A DNA stretch of 64,000 nucleotides from an uncultured Lachnospiraceae bacterium (GCA_902780385.1 CACZFF010000036.1:1-64000), one strand, 5' to 3'. Shown: positions 52,257 through 61,513, counted from the stretch's first letter. The notes: generated from the sequence alone by a model not told the origin. A program made the numbers and translations.

Positions 52257-52276
52257 TTTGTATACAAGGATACAAA
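52257..52276. promoter_or_regulatory. Candidate operator upstream of asnA
   Basis: TTTGTATACAAGGATACAAA matches the gdhA upstream site (50591-50610) at 16 of 20 positions including both half sites. A possible minus-strand promoter (TTGAAA with a 17-base spacer to TACATT, about 52215-52243) lies just downstream of it. Confidence 0.65.
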
Positions 52277-52348
52277 GAAATGGGTTCCAAGTGAAATCGC
52301 TTCCGGGTGTGTTATAATAGATTATCCGTCACAAGTCACACCTGCACC

Positions 52349-52514
52349 AGACTCGGGTGTTTTCTCGCGTTCTTTGCGTGAAAACACGAGTTAAACAGCG
52401 AATGCCCATCCCCGATGGGGATTTGGAACGGACATTCGCAACGCTGCCCGGTCACAACCTGGTCAGGTTGTGACCAGTTACGTTTATCCTGTCGTCTGGC
52501 AGAACTGTAATTGT
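52349..52514. repeat. Three-hairpin element, copy 2, with an extra stem
   Basis: Hairpin A CTCG..TGTTTTC..CGC / GCG..GAAAACA..CGAG (52352-52390); hairpin B GCGAATG/CATTCGC (52398-52404, 52433-52439) with an inner ATCCCC/GGGGAT; an extra stem GGTCACAACCT/AGGTTGTGACC (52450-52460, 52465-52475); then CAGTTAC...GTAA. Same layout as 29811-29943. It occupies the gap between the divergent asnA and helicase genes. Confidence 0.7.
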
Positions 52515-52673
52515 GTCATGCTGTCATGCCTCAGTATGCGGTAGTAAAATGATCCGGAGATTTGTGACTCAAATGGACCGGACCTCCGATGGGCGTGCCG
52601 GCTGCAAGGGATATAACTCCGGCGTAAATTGTTTCAGAATTGACCGGGATTTTCGGGGAGAGGCATCTGTTCA

Positions 52674-55547
52674 ATGGAGAAGGAAGAAAACATCATTCGG
52701 ATATCGGTACGTGCGCTCGTAGAGTTTCTCCTGCGCAGGGGGTCTCTGGATACGCAGGCGGGTCCTTCTTCCGAGGCGGCCATGCTGGAGGGTGCGAGGA
52801 TCCACCGCAGACTTCAGAAAAAAGAGGGTGAAGGCTATCAGGCGGAGGTCCCTCTCCGCATGGATGTGCCCGTGGGGCAGGCTGTCCTGCGGCTGGAGGG
52901 ACGTGCGGACGGTATTTTTTGCATGAAAAGTGCGAAAAGTGCGAAAAGTGCGAAAGGTGCGAAAGGAGCGAAAGACGCGAAAGACGCGGATCTGGGGATC
53001 GATAAGTCTTCTGCCCCTCTTTGGACGATCGATGAGATCAAGACAGTGTTCCGTGGACTCGGGAGTATGGAAGGGCCTGTGGATGTCCATCTGGCCCAGG
53101 CCCGCTGCTATGCCTATATGTATGCCTGCCGGGAAGGCCTTGACAGGATCCGGATCCGCATGACCTACTGCAGTCAGGCGACGGGTGATGTGAGGTATTT
53201 TTATGAAGCGCTGTCCTTTGAGGTTCTGGAAGAGTGGTTTGAGGAACTGATCGGAGCATATGAGCCATGGGTCGGCATGCGCCTGTCCTTTGGCGAGGCG
53301 AGAAGCAGCACCATCCGGCAGATGGTCTTTCCTTTTCCCTATCGGGAAGGGCAGTATGACCTTGCCGCAGGGGTCTACAGAACCATCGTGCATGGCAAAA
53401 AGCTTTTCCTGCAGGCGCCCACAGGCACCGGGAAAACGATGGCGGTCCTGTTTCCGGCCCTCAAGGCGGTCGGCGCAAAAAAGGCGGAGAGGATCTTTTA
53501 CCTGACTGCAAAAGGCGTCACAGGCTCAGTGGCACAGGAGGCACTTTCTCTCCTCCATAATAAGGGACTCAGTATCCGCAGCCTTTCTCTGGTCTCGAAG
53601 GAACGTGCCTGCCCCTGCACCCAGGTCGACTGCCGGCCGGAGGTATGTGGACGGGCTGACGGTCACTTTGACAGGGTCAACGCTGCTCTTTGGGAGCTTC
53701 TGCAGGGGGCGGCCGAAGGCGCGCCGATGACTGCGCAGGCAGTCGCGGAGTGCGCCCGCAGGCACAATGTATGTCCGTATTCACTCTCTCTGGATGCGGC
53801 CGAATTCGCGGATGTGATCATCTGCGATTATAATTATGCTTTTCACCCCCAGGCCAGGCTGACTCGCTTTTTTGACGGCAAAAACAATTCGATCCTGCTG
53901 ATCGATGAAGCGCATAATCTTCTGGAGCGCGGACGGGATATGTACAGCGCGCAGCTCTCTTACAGCCAGGTGAGGCGGTTCCGCAAATCAGTAAAGACCG
54001 TCTGGCCGCGGCTCTGGAAAAAGATGAAAAACCTTGTGCAGATTCTGCGCCGGCTGGAAAAGGATACCGCACAGGACGACAGGAGGATCACTGTTTTCAA
54101 CGATTGGACAGCTGAGGAAACAGAGGCCGAAAGCCCTGCCGATGCTGCCGCTGCCAATGATGCGGCGCCTGAAGTACCTGATGCAATGCCGGTCAGGCGT
54201 TCACAGCTCTATTATGCGGTGGAGGAAGTGAGGGATCAGATCCAGTGGATCCTGGAGCAGGAAAACAGGAGCGCCGCTCTGTATGGGGAGGCGCGGGATT
54301 CTGCTGCTGCCCCGGATTCTGCCTTGGACGCTGCCTTAGACTCCGTCTCGCATTCTGCCTCGGATGCAGGTGATTCCGGTGACCACAGAGATGATGATCC
54401 GAAGGCGGACGGGACTGCAAAAACAGACTCCGGGCCCGCCGGGATCCCGGAACTTCTGGAATTCTACTTCGGCCTGTCGCATTTTAGCCAGATGCTCCGC
54501 GAACTCGATGCTCATTATATCGTCTACGCGGAAAAAGGGGGCGGAAGTCAGCCGGGAAAAGGTCCTTCCGCCGGAGGAGGTTCCGGGAGTTCCCGCTCCT
54601 TAAGCTCTCATGGAGGATTTACAGTGCATCTGTATTGCGCTGATCCGTCCGGACATCTGCGGGAATGTATGGAAGGCCTGACGTCGGCGGTCTTTTTCTC
54701 GGCGACATTTCTGCCCATCCAGTACTACAAGAGTCTTTTGGGAGGAAAGCCGGAGGATTTCGAGATGTATGCCAGATCCTCCTTTTCTCCTGAACGGCGC
54801 AAGGTCGTCATCGTGCGTGATGTGACCAGCCGCTACAGGGACCGGAACGAAGAGACCTACACGCGGATCGCCCGCAGCATCGGGCGGATCGTGGCCTGCC
54901 GCCCCGGCAACTATATGGCATATTTTCCGTCCTATGCCTTTCTGGAAAATGTCCTGGATGCCTTCCGCAGAGAATGCCATCCGGAGGGACTGTCTCTGCG
55001 GGAGCCGTCGGAGCTGCCGGAACAGTCGGATATTGCCGACAGACCTGTCGGCCTTGACACATCCTCCCGGGTATGTGTTCTTGCCCAGAAGAGAGAGATG
55101 GGGGATGTGGAGCGGGCAGCATTTCTGCAGGCGTTTGAAGACGTGCGAAGCGACCGTCATCTGATCGGTTTCTGTGTGCTGGGCGGCATGTTCGGAGAGG
55201 GCATAGATCTCAGGAGCGACCGGCTTATTGGAAGCCTGGTCGTGGGGACGGGGATTCCGCCGGTGGAGCCTCAGCGGGAGCTGCTGCGCGAGTATTTTTC
55301 GTCATGGGGCAGAAACGGTTATGACTTTGCCTATCGTTTTCCCGGCATGAACAAAGTGCTGCAAGCGGCCGGACGTGTCATACGGACGGCAGATGATACA
55401 GGAATTGTTGTTCTGATGGATGGGAGGTTTTCTGAAGGGGCAAACCGGGAACTTTTTCCTCTGGAATGGGGGCAGCCGGAGTCGGCTGGAAGCGACATGG
55501 CAGCAGAGATCATCCGTCATTTCTGGGAAAAAACGTCTCCCTCATAG
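52674..55547 (+). CDS. PD-(D/E)XK nuclease fused to XPD/DinG-type helicase
   Basis: A 957-residue DNA helicase. Residues about 1-200 look like a RecB/Cas4-type nuclease (GRADGIF then IDEIKT, giving the D...ExK set). The superfamily 2 helicase follows: Walker A APTGTGKT near 247-254, four Cys for an iron-sulfur cluster (CPC, C, CP between about 312 and 370), LLIDEAHNL, and near the end GGMFGEGIDL and QAAGRVIRT. Two low-complexity inserts: SAKSAKSAKGAKGAKDAKD (about 84-102, from a 9-bp repeat at 52924-52990) and an Ala/Asp/Ser stretch near 540-590. GGGGAGAGG lies about 10 bases before ATG 52674. Role: DNA repair or processing. Confidence 0.92.
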   Translation: MEKEENIIRISVRALVEFLLRRGSLDTQAGPSSEAAMLEGARIHRRLQKKEGEGYQAEVPLRMDVPVGQAVLRLEGRADGIFCMKSAKSAKSAKGAKGAKDAKDADLGIDKSSAPLWTIDEIKTVFRGLGSMEGPVDVHLAQARCYAYMYACREGLDRIRIRMTYCSQATGDVRYFYEALSFEVLEEWFEELIGAYEPWVGMRLSFGEARSSTIRQMVFPFPYREGQYDLAAGVYRTIVHGKKLFLQAPTGTGKTMAVLFPALKAVGAKKAERIFYLTAKGVTGSVAQEALSLLHNKGLSIRSLSLVSKERACPCTQVDCRPEVCGRADGHFDRVNAALWELLQGAAEGAPMTAQAVAECARRHNVCPYSLSLDAAEFADVIICDYNYAFHPQARLTRFFDGKNNSILLIDEAHNLLERGRDMYSAQLSYSQVRRFRKSVKTVWPRLWKKMKNLVQILRRLEKDTAQDDRRITVFNDWTAEETEAESPADAAAANDAAPEVPDAMPVRRSQLYYAVEEVRDQIQWILEQENRSAALYGEARDSAAAPDSALDAALDSVSHSASDAGDSGDHRDDDPKADGTAKTDSGPAGIPELLEFYFGLSHFSQMLRELDAHYIVYAEKGGGSQPGKGPSAGGGSGSSRSLSSHGGFTVHLYCADPSGHLRECMEGLTSAVFFSATFLPIQYYKSLLGGKPEDFEMYARSSFSPERRKVVIVRDVTSRYRDRNEETYTRIARSIGRIVACRPGNYMAYFPSYAFLENVLDAFRRECHPEGLSLREPSELPEQSDIADRPVGLDTSSRVCVLAQKREMGDVERAAFLQAFEDVRSDRHLIGFCVLGGMFGEGIDLRSDRLIGSLVVGTGIPPVEPQRELLREYFSSWGRNGYDFAYRFPGMNKVLQAAGRVIRTADDTGIVVLMDGRFSEGANRELFPLEWGQPESAGSDMAAEIIRHFWEKTSPS
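52924..52990. repeat. 9-bp in-frame microsatellite in the helicase gene
   Basis: About seven units of GCGAAAAGT-type sequence encode Ala-Lys-Ser/Gly/Asp triplets in the nuclease domain between its Asp and Glu motifs. Confidence 0.85.
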
Positions 55548-55648
55548 GAATATATTTTTGTTAACTTTGAAAAGGCAGAATACTCTGTAAATTAGGTGAA
55601 TTAAGCCCGAAAACCCGCAAAATCAAAAAAATCAGACATCTAAGTCAT

Positions 55649-55777
55649 TGTGGATAACTCTGTGGATTCTGGGGATATCTGGGTGAAAAGCAGAAAAAAC
55701 ATGTGGAAAAGTCAATTTTATGTGGACGAAATAGCAAGCACTTTGAAAGTGCCAAAAAAATTGACTGATTTGGATAA
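55649..55777 (+). other. Cluster of DnaA-box-like sequences in AT-rich DNA
   Basis: TGTGGATAA (55649-55657, exact complement of TTATCCACA), TGTGGATTC (55661), TGTGGAAAA (55702), TGTGGACGA (55721) and TTTGGATAA (55769), all in the same orientation. The surrounding 55548-55850 is much more AT-rich than the rest of the window. No dnaA or dnaN is near, so this is not shown to be an origin; it may be a DnaA-binding regulatory or titration site. A short open frame here (55650-55832) has no ribosome binding site. Confidence 0.5.
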
Positions 55778-55786
55778 CGAACATTT

Positions 55787-55816
55787 TTGTCAACTTTTAT
55801 TGAAGGCCGTTATAAA
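55787..55816 (+). promoter_or_regulatory. Probable promoter of the alpha-amylase gene
   Basis: TTGTCA (55787-55792), an 18-base spacer, TATAAA (55811-55816). Confidence 0.5.
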
Positions 55817-55908
55817 AATGGCATTTACATAGATACAAAAAGTCCTGTCGATTGTACAATAACTGCAGAAATACTTTCAGGAGGATATACTACAGGAGGA
55901 TAGACTAT

Positions 55909-57234
55909 ATGTGGGCATTCAACAGCGTGTTTTATCAGATTTATACTTTGGGATTCTGCGGAGCTCCTTTTGCCAATGACAAGGATCCGGAAGAGGAAAT
56001 GGCACAGCACAGGATCCGAAAAGTGACGGAGTGGATTCCTCATATGAAGAAACTGGGGATCGACGCAGTCTATTTCTGCCCTCTGTTTGAGTCTGACACG
56101 CATGGTTATAATACAAGAGACTATAAAAAGATCGACGTCCGCCTGGGGACCAACGAGGATTTCCGGGAGGTCTGCAGGGAACTTCACGAGAACGGGATCC
56201 GCGTCGTTCTGGACGGTGTCTTCAACCATGTGGGCCGCGGTTTCGCGCAGTTCCGGGACGTGGTCAAAAACAGGGAAAACTCCCCTTACAGGGACTGGTT
56301 CCACATCAATTTTTACGGGAATTCCAACTACAACGACGGCCTCTGGTACGAGGGATGGGAAGGAAATTACGATCTCGTCAAACTCAATCTCTGCAACGAG
56401 GAAGTGATCGGACATATTTTTGATGCCATCCGCTACTGGGTGGAGTACTTTGAGATTGACGGTCTCAGACTGGACGTGGCTTACTGCCTGGACAGGGATT
56501 TTATCCACAGGCTGCGCGCTTTTACGGATTCCCTCAAGGAGGATTTCTTCCTGGTCGGCGAGATCCTGGGAGGGGATTATAAGGTCATCATGGGAGACGG
56601 AAAGCTCCACTCCGCGACCAATTATGAGTGTTACAAGGGCATCCATTCTGCCTTCAACAGCATGAATATGTTCGAGATCGTCCACTCCCTGATCCGGCAG
56701 TTCGGTTCCGATCCCTGGACTTTGTACCACGGATATCACCTGCTGTCCTTCGTCGACAACCACGATGTGAGCAGGATCGCGACGATTCTGGAGAAAAAAG
56801 AGCACCTTCCCCTGGTCTATGCCATGTGCTTCGGCATGCCTGGAATTCCCTGCATCTATTATGGAAGCGAATGGGGGGCGGAGGGAGACAAGAAAAACGG
56901 CGATCCCTCGCTGCGTCCCTGTTTTGATGAGCCGGAGTGGAACAGGCTCAGTGACTGGATAAGTCATCTTGCCGCGGCAAAGAAAAAGTCCCAGGCTCTC
57001 TGCAATGGAGACTTCCGAAGCGTGCTTTTGACCAACAAGCAGTGTATCTTTGAACGCAAGACCGATCAGGAGCGTGTGCTTGTCGCAATCAACGCCGATG
57101 GCGAGGAATATGTCGCGCATTTTAATGCCGGCTGCGGATTGGCTGTAGATCTTATCACCGGGAAAAAGCATGATTTCGGAGGCGGAAGCCATCTGCCTCC
57201 CTACAGTGCGGCTTTCTGGCTGATGGAGAAATAA
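55909..57234 (+). CDS. Alpha-amylase family glycosidase (GH13), intracellular
   Basis: A 441-residue GH13 enzyme acting on alpha-1,4 glucans. Region I DGVFNHVGR; nucleophile Asp189 in DGLRLDVAY; acid Glu218 in LVGEILG; Asp286 in DNHDVSR. It begins with FNSVFYQIYTLGF, a form seen in cytoplasmic maltodextrin-acting members; no signal peptide. ATG 55909 follows a tandem copy of CAGGAGGATA (55879 and 55894 region), the second giving the right spacing. gshA follows 46 bases later. Confidence 0.93.
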   Translation: MWAFNSVFYQIYTLGFCGAPFANDKDPEEEMAQHRIRKVTEWIPHMKKLGIDAVYFCPLFESDTHGYNTRDYKKIDVRLGTNEDFREVCRELHENGIRVVLDGVFNHVGRGFAQFRDVVKNRENSPYRDWFHINFYGNSNYNDGLWYEGWEGNYDLVKLNLCNEEVIGHIFDAIRYWVEYFEIDGLRLDVAYCLDRDFIHRLRAFTDSLKEDFFLVGEILGGDYKVIMGDGKLHSATNYECYKGIHSAFNSMNMFEIVHSLIRQFGSDPWTLYHGYHLLSFVDNHDVSRIATILEKKEHLPLVYAMCFGMPGIPCIYYGSEWGAEGDKKNGDPSLRPCFDEPEWNRLSDWISHLAAAKKKSQALCNGDFRSVLLTNKQCIFERKTDQERVLVAINADGEEYVAHFNAGCGLAVDLITGKKHDFGGGSHLPPYSAAFWLMEK

Positions 57235-57280
57235 AGATCCGGCCGCAGGCAATCATTGTAAGTAAAAGAGGAGGATCTCA

Positions 57281-58588
57281 ATGCTTCATCTTGAATCTCC
57301 TGAAGTTCGAAAATGTCTCCTGCAGGGAAAATTCGGACTGGAAAAGGAAGGCCTGCGTGTATATGAAGACGCCTCAATGGCACATACCCCGCACCCTTTT
57401 CCGAATGACAGCCATATTACCCGTGATTTCTCTGAAAACCAGGTAGAGATCAACACCTGTGCCGAGCCCTCGGCCGAGGGGGCTGTCCTTGCGCTGGAGG
57501 CCTACAGCCGACAGGTCCGGAAGACGATCGGTGCACTTCCGCGCCCGGAGTATATCTGGCCCTTCTCCAATCCGCCCTTTCTGGCGGGGGAGGAGGATAT
57601 TCCCATTGCGCAGTTTACAGGTCCGCTGGCATCGAAGACCGTTTACCGGGAATATCTGGCAAGGCAGTATGGACGCTATAAGATGACTTTTTCCGGCATC
57701 CATGTGAACTATTCCTTTTCCGAGGAGCTTCTCAGGGAAGAGTTTTCTCTCAGGGGCACCGGCCGGTCCAGGTCCTTCCGTGACAGTTTTTATCTGGAAC
57801 TGGCGGAAAAGGCGGCCGCCTATGGCTGGCTCCTTGTCATCCTGACGGCGGCCAGTCCGGTGCTGGATGCAAGTTATTTTGAGCACGCAGACAAGGCAGG
57901 CAGGATCACTGGACGGGATGTCTTTTCGGGAATGGCCAGTGTCCGCTGCAGCGAGCTGGGCTACTGGAACGCTTTCGCGCCGGTATTCGATTACGCCAAT
58001 ATCCAGAGGTATTCGGACGGGATCAGAAAATATGTGGAGTCCGGTCTGTTGTCCGCTGTCTCAGAACTCTACTACCCGGTCCGCCTAAAATCCAAGGGAG
58101 AGAACAACCTCAATTCCCTCAAAGAAACAGGTGTGGATCACATTGAGCTGCGCATGTTCGATCTCAATCCTCTGGCCGGGGCCGGACTGGATGTGCGGGA
58201 TGTGCAGTTTACTCAGCTTTTCCTGGTCTGGCTGGCTTCGCTCCCCAGGAGAAACATGTCGGTCGCGGACCAGGTTCTGGCTGTGCAGAATTTCAAAAAT
58301 GCTGCTCACTATGATCTGCGCACTGTGCGCATTGTCATGCCGGAGCTCAAAGAGCAGGCAGCAGATACTGCGCAGGATGCGGCTCTGTACGTAATGGAGA
58401 GGATCCGGCGCTTTTACCGTCCCCTTCTTCCGGACCTTCCCGACTGGGTGGATGAGATCCTTCATTTCGAATATCAAAAGCTGAAACATCCTGAAAAGCG
58501 GTATGCAGCTCTTGTGCGGGAGAAGTTTTCCGGAACTTTCCTTGAAAAGGGGATCCGTCACTGTATGCACCCCGACGAGGGTGAGTAA
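57281..58588 (+). CDS. gshA: Glutamate-cysteine ligase, GshAB-type N-terminal half only
   Basis: A 435-residue gamma-glutamylcysteine synthetase, first step of glutathione synthesis. Family text: GKFGLEKEGLRV, ITRDFSENQVEINT, YIWPFSNPP, and GIHVNYSF. In many Firmicutes this domain is fused to a GshB-like ATP-grasp domain; here the protein ends after the ligase domain and no second half follows, so it may make gamma-glutamylcysteine as the end thiol, or another gene may complete glutathione. AGGAGGATCTCA precedes ATG 57281. Confidence 0.9.
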   Translation: MLHLESPEVRKCLLQGKFGLEKEGLRVYEDASMAHTPHPFPNDSHITRDFSENQVEINTCAEPSAEGAVLALEAYSRQVRKTIGALPRPEYIWPFSNPPFLAGEEDIPIAQFTGPLASKTVYREYLARQYGRYKMTFSGIHVNYSFSEELLREEFSLRGTGRSRSFRDSFYLELAEKAAAYGWLLVILTAASPVLDASYFEHADKAGRITGRDVFSGMASVRCSELGYWNAFAPVFDYANIQRYSDGIRKYVESGLLSAVSELYYPVRLKSKGENNLNSLKETGVDHIELRMFDLNPLAGAGLDVRDVQFTQLFLVWLASLPRRNMSVADQVLAVQNFKNAAHYDLRTVRIVMPELKEQAADTAQDAALYVMERIRRFYRPLLPDLPDWVDEILHFEYQKLKHPEKRYAALVREKFSGTFLEKGIRHCMHPDEGE

Positions 58589-58812
58589 GTTTCAGGTGGA
58601 TTTATACTGTAACCGGTAATCTGTATAACAGCTGACCGCACCTGCTTTGCGGATTGAAACACAGGCGCGCAGGTACTATAATAAGACTGCAGCGAATGGC
58701 TTGGGGAAGGCCGCATCAGACGGTCATCCCGGGAGGCCTTCTACAAGTTCTGAAGACAGGATTTGTCATACGATATGCTATTTGCATGACGGGAAGAGAG
58801 AAGGGAGTGACT

Positions 58813-60888
58813 GTGGAAAGAGATAAGAACAATACCGCCAATACAGGGGCGGGCAGCATTGACATCGATGAAGAGGTGTCTGTATTACAGGACGGCGGCA
58901 TCGAGCAGATGACGTTTGAGGACATCTGTGCCCTGGCAGAGGAGAACATGCGTCTGAAGCAGGAGCTTCGGATCAGAGATAATGATATCCTCAGCCATGA
59001 TCAGGTCTTCGACTCGATCGTCAGCGGGACACTGAATCTGATCCTTGTAATGTCTGTTACCACCTTTAAGGCGGAGTTCATCACTTCCAATATCGATACC
59101 GCACTCGGAGTCAGCCGCAGTGAGGCCATGGAGGATGTGCGCAATATCAGTCATGTCTTTGACGACATCGAACAGCACAACGGGCTGGAAGAGTTTTTTA
59201 TCCACCGGAAGAACGGGGCGCGCCGCCAGTATCTGATCTACGTGATCCATCTTCCTTACGGACGCTCTGACCGGGTCGCTGTGGTTTTGCTGTGCAAATC
59301 CAACGCGTCGAAAACAGATCTCGAAGAGATCATGATCCGGCAGACGCAGGATGCCAACCGGGCTGCGGGCTATTTCCTTGCCAGCATGTCACACGACTTC
59401 CGGGTGCCGATCAACTCGATCTCCGGATTTGTCATGCTGCTGATGAAGAATGCCAACAATCCGTCCAAAGTCATGGAATATTCCCACCGGATCGGACTGG
59501 CCTGCCAGGAGATTCTGACTACTGTCGACCAGATCCTGGATATGAGCCGTATAGAGACATTGGAGGCCGAACTGGCATCTGAGGAATTCGGTCTCGGCCT
59601 GGTTCTGGAGGAGGTCTCTTCCATTATTAAAAGTCTCGCGAAAGCACGGGACCAGAAATTCGTTTTTTCTGCTGTGGGGATCGAGCACGACATTGTCCTG
59701 GGAGACAGGGACAGGATCACAGAGATCCTGCGCGGCATTCTTTCCAACGCAGTCAAATATACACCTCCGGGCGGACGGGTGGAACTCACCGTCACAGGCG
59801 TCCCGGATGAAAATAATGAAAATGTCGCCCTGATCTTCGAGGTGCGGGATACCGGCATCGGAATGGAAAAAGATCAGCTGCAGAAATATTTCCGGGACGA
59901 GATTCCGGAAAATGCGGATGGCAGGCCCGGACGCGGAACAGGCATCTGGCTTGTGCGCAGACTGATTGAGATGATGGGCGGAAGCATATCGGCCCAGAGT
60001 CTGCCGGGGGAGGGGACGATCATATGGATCCGTCTGCAGCTCAAGATGGTCAACAGCGGCGGCTCAGACTTCTGGAAACAGCACGGGATCCAGAACATAC
60101 TGGTCGTCAACAATAACCTGCAGGAGGCCGCGAGGATCCGGAATCTGATGGAGAGCGCGGGTGTTACTGCGACCAGCACTTCCAGCGGATATGGAACGAT
60201 TAAATTGATCGAGCAGGCGGCTGTCGCTGAGAACGAGTTTGATCTGCTCCTTCTGGATGAGGATCTTCAGGATATGGACTGGCATGAGGTCGTGAACAGC
60301 GTGCGCAGAATGTCCTGGATCCGGATGCCCCATATTTTCCTGATGACCAGCCGTCATATGTATGACGAGGAACGGCGCGGTGCAGGGATAGGACAGACTC
60401 TTCAGAAACCTTTTTATGTCTCGGGACTGCACAGGCTGGTCGATCAGGTCTGCGAAGTATCCGGAAACGGTATCGGCGACTATGAGGATGGTGAACAGTC
60501 CATGGACGGACTGCGTTTCCTGATCGCGGAAGACAATACCATCAATGCCGCCATGCTCAAGGAACTCCTGGAGATGACCGGCGCCCGCTGCGAGATCGCC
60601 GGAAACGGCAGGGCGGCACTGGCTATGTTCAGCAATTCCAGGCCGGGCTTTTATGATGTGATCCTCATGGATCTGCAGATGCCCGTGATAGACGGTTATG
60701 CCGCAGCGGAAGCAATCCGGGCCCTGGACCGCGAAGACGCAAAGACGATCCCGATTTTTGCCATGACAGGCAACAATAATGAAGAGGACCTGAACCGCAC
60801 TTTTGAGGCCGGGATGAATGCGCATATCACCAAGCCCATTGATATCCGGGTGCTGCAGAATCACGTGCGCCGTGTCCGCGGCAGTTGA
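58813..60888 (+). CDS. Hybrid sensor histidine kinase with two receiver domains
   Basis: A 691-residue soluble kinase. A helical and PAS-like N-terminus (about 40-170); HisKA with SHDFRVPINSISG, phosphorylated His194; HATPase with LSNAVKYTPPGG, VRDTGIGM and GRGTGIWLVRRL; a divergent receiver-like domain (NILVVNNN..., Asp482 in LLDEDLQ); and a normal receiver ending the protein (IAEDNTIN, Asp620 in LMDLQMP, then KPID). No membrane helix. I choose GTG 58813, with AAGGGAG 5 bases upstream; longer frames lack a site. No response regulator gene is adjacent. Confidence 0.9.
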   Translation: MERDKNNTANTGAGSIDIDEEVSVLQDGGIEQMTFEDICALAEENMRLKQELRIRDNDILSHDQVFDSIVSGTLNLILVMSVTTFKAEFITSNIDTALGVSRSEAMEDVRNISHVFDDIEQHNGLEEFFIHRKNGARRQYLIYVIHLPYGRSDRVAVVLLCKSNASKTDLEEIMIRQTQDANRAAGYFLASMSHDFRVPINSISGFVMLLMKNANNPSKVMEYSHRIGLACQEILTTVDQILDMSRIETLEAELASEEFGLGLVLEEVSSIIKSLAKARDQKFVFSAVGIEHDIVLGDRDRITEILRGILSNAVKYTPPGGRVELTVTGVPDENNENVALIFEVRDTGIGMEKDQLQKYFRDEIPENADGRPGRGTGIWLVRRLIEMMGGSISAQSLPGEGTIIWIRLQLKMVNSGGSDFWKQHGIQNILVVNNNLQEAARIRNLMESAGVTATSTSSGYGTIKLIEQAAVAENEFDLLLLDEDLQDMDWHEVVNSVRRMSWIRMPHIFLMTSRHMYDEERRGAGIGQTLQKPFYVSGLHRLVDQVCEVSGNGIGDYEDGEQSMDGLRFLIAEDNTINAAMLKELLEMTGARCEIAGNGRAALAMFSNSRPGFYDVILMDLQMPVIDGYAAAEAIRALDREDAKTIPIFAMTGNNNEEDLNRTFEAGMNAHITKPIDIRVLQNHVRRVRGS

Positions 60889-60895
60889 CGGCAGG

Positions 60896-60955
60896 AAATG
60901 CCCGGAAATGCCCGGTAATAACCGGTAATAAACGGTAATGCCCGGAAATGCCCGG
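60896..60955. repeat. 10-bp tandem repeat, six copies
   Basis: Six exact-length units: AAATGCCCGG (three times), TAATAACCGG, TAATAAACGG and TAATGCCCGG. It starts 8 bases after the kinase stop and ends 29 bases before the acylphosphatase start. Copy change would shift the distance by about one helical turn per unit. Confidence 0.9.
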
Positions 60956-60984
60956 GAAAACTCCCTGTTCAGGAATATGCAGGA

Positions 60985-61455
60985 ATGGAAAATAACAGTT
61001 TTTTTCAGAGATTGATCCGCAGGATCCGGGAATGGCTGCAGAAGCTTCTGCAGATCCTGTTTCCGGCAGATGTCCTCGATCGTATCAGACAGACTGATGC
61101 GGACGCAGATGATGCGCCAATTGGGGAGGGACCTCCGGAGCTCACGGAGGAAGAGAGGAGACGCATGATGGAGACACCCGTTGAGAGGCGGCATATCAGA
61201 TTTTACGGCCGTGTGCAGGGTGTCGGTTTCCGCTATCATATGATGTATGATGCGAGAAATCATGGCCTCACCGGCTGGGTCCAGAATCTGGCGGACGGAA
61301 GCGTCGAGGTGGAGATCCAGGGGCCTTCCGCGGTCATTGATTTTGTGATCAACAATCTCGGAAGAGGGCGCTGGATCCGTGTGGACGAAATGGACTGCGA
61401 GAAGATTCCTGTCGTGCAGGGTGAACATGGTTTCAAGGTGACAGGATACTATTGA
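60985..61455 (+). CDS. Acylphosphatase with amphipathic N-terminal extension
   Basis: A 156-residue protein. The last ~90 residues are acylphosphatase: RVQGVGFRYH with catalytic Arg83, and GWVQNLADGSVEVEIQG with Asn101. Acylphosphatases hydrolyse acyl phosphates such as acetyl phosphate. The first ~60 residues are an added amphipathic basic helix (RLIRRIREWLQKLLQIL), which might bind membranes, and an acidic linker. GCAGGA precedes ATG 60985. A short hairpin terminator follows. Confidence 0.9.
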   Translation: MENNSFFQRLIRRIREWLQKLLQILFPADVLDRIRQTDADADDAPIGEGPPELTEEERRRMMETPVERRHIRFYGRVQGVGFRYHMMYDARNHGLTGWVQNLADGSVEVEIQGPSAVIDFVINNLGRGRWIRVDEMDCEKIPVVQGEHGFKVTGYY

Positions 61456-61473
61456 AGATACAAAAAACCATAT

Positions 61474-61499
61474 GCCGTCGGTACCATCCGGCGGCTTAT
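61474..61499 (+). terminator. Acylphosphatase terminator
   Basis: GCCGTCGG / CCGGCGGC stem (61474-61481, 61488-61495) followed by TTATTT. Confidence 0.65.
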
Positions 61500-61513
61500 T
61501 TACTGTAAAAGTT

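Noticed and set aside
55650-55832. Small 60-codon gene in the AT-rich gap
   Set aside because: No ribosome binding site and it overlaps the DnaA-like boxes; composition differs from real genes here.
55548-55850. Chromosomal origin oriC
   Set aside because: DnaA-like boxes and AT-rich DNA are present, but dnaA, dnaN and other origin genes are not; kept only as a box cluster.
55825-57252. Long open frame antisense to the alpha-amylase
   Set aside because: Same cause; the sense strand has all GH13 catalytic motifs.
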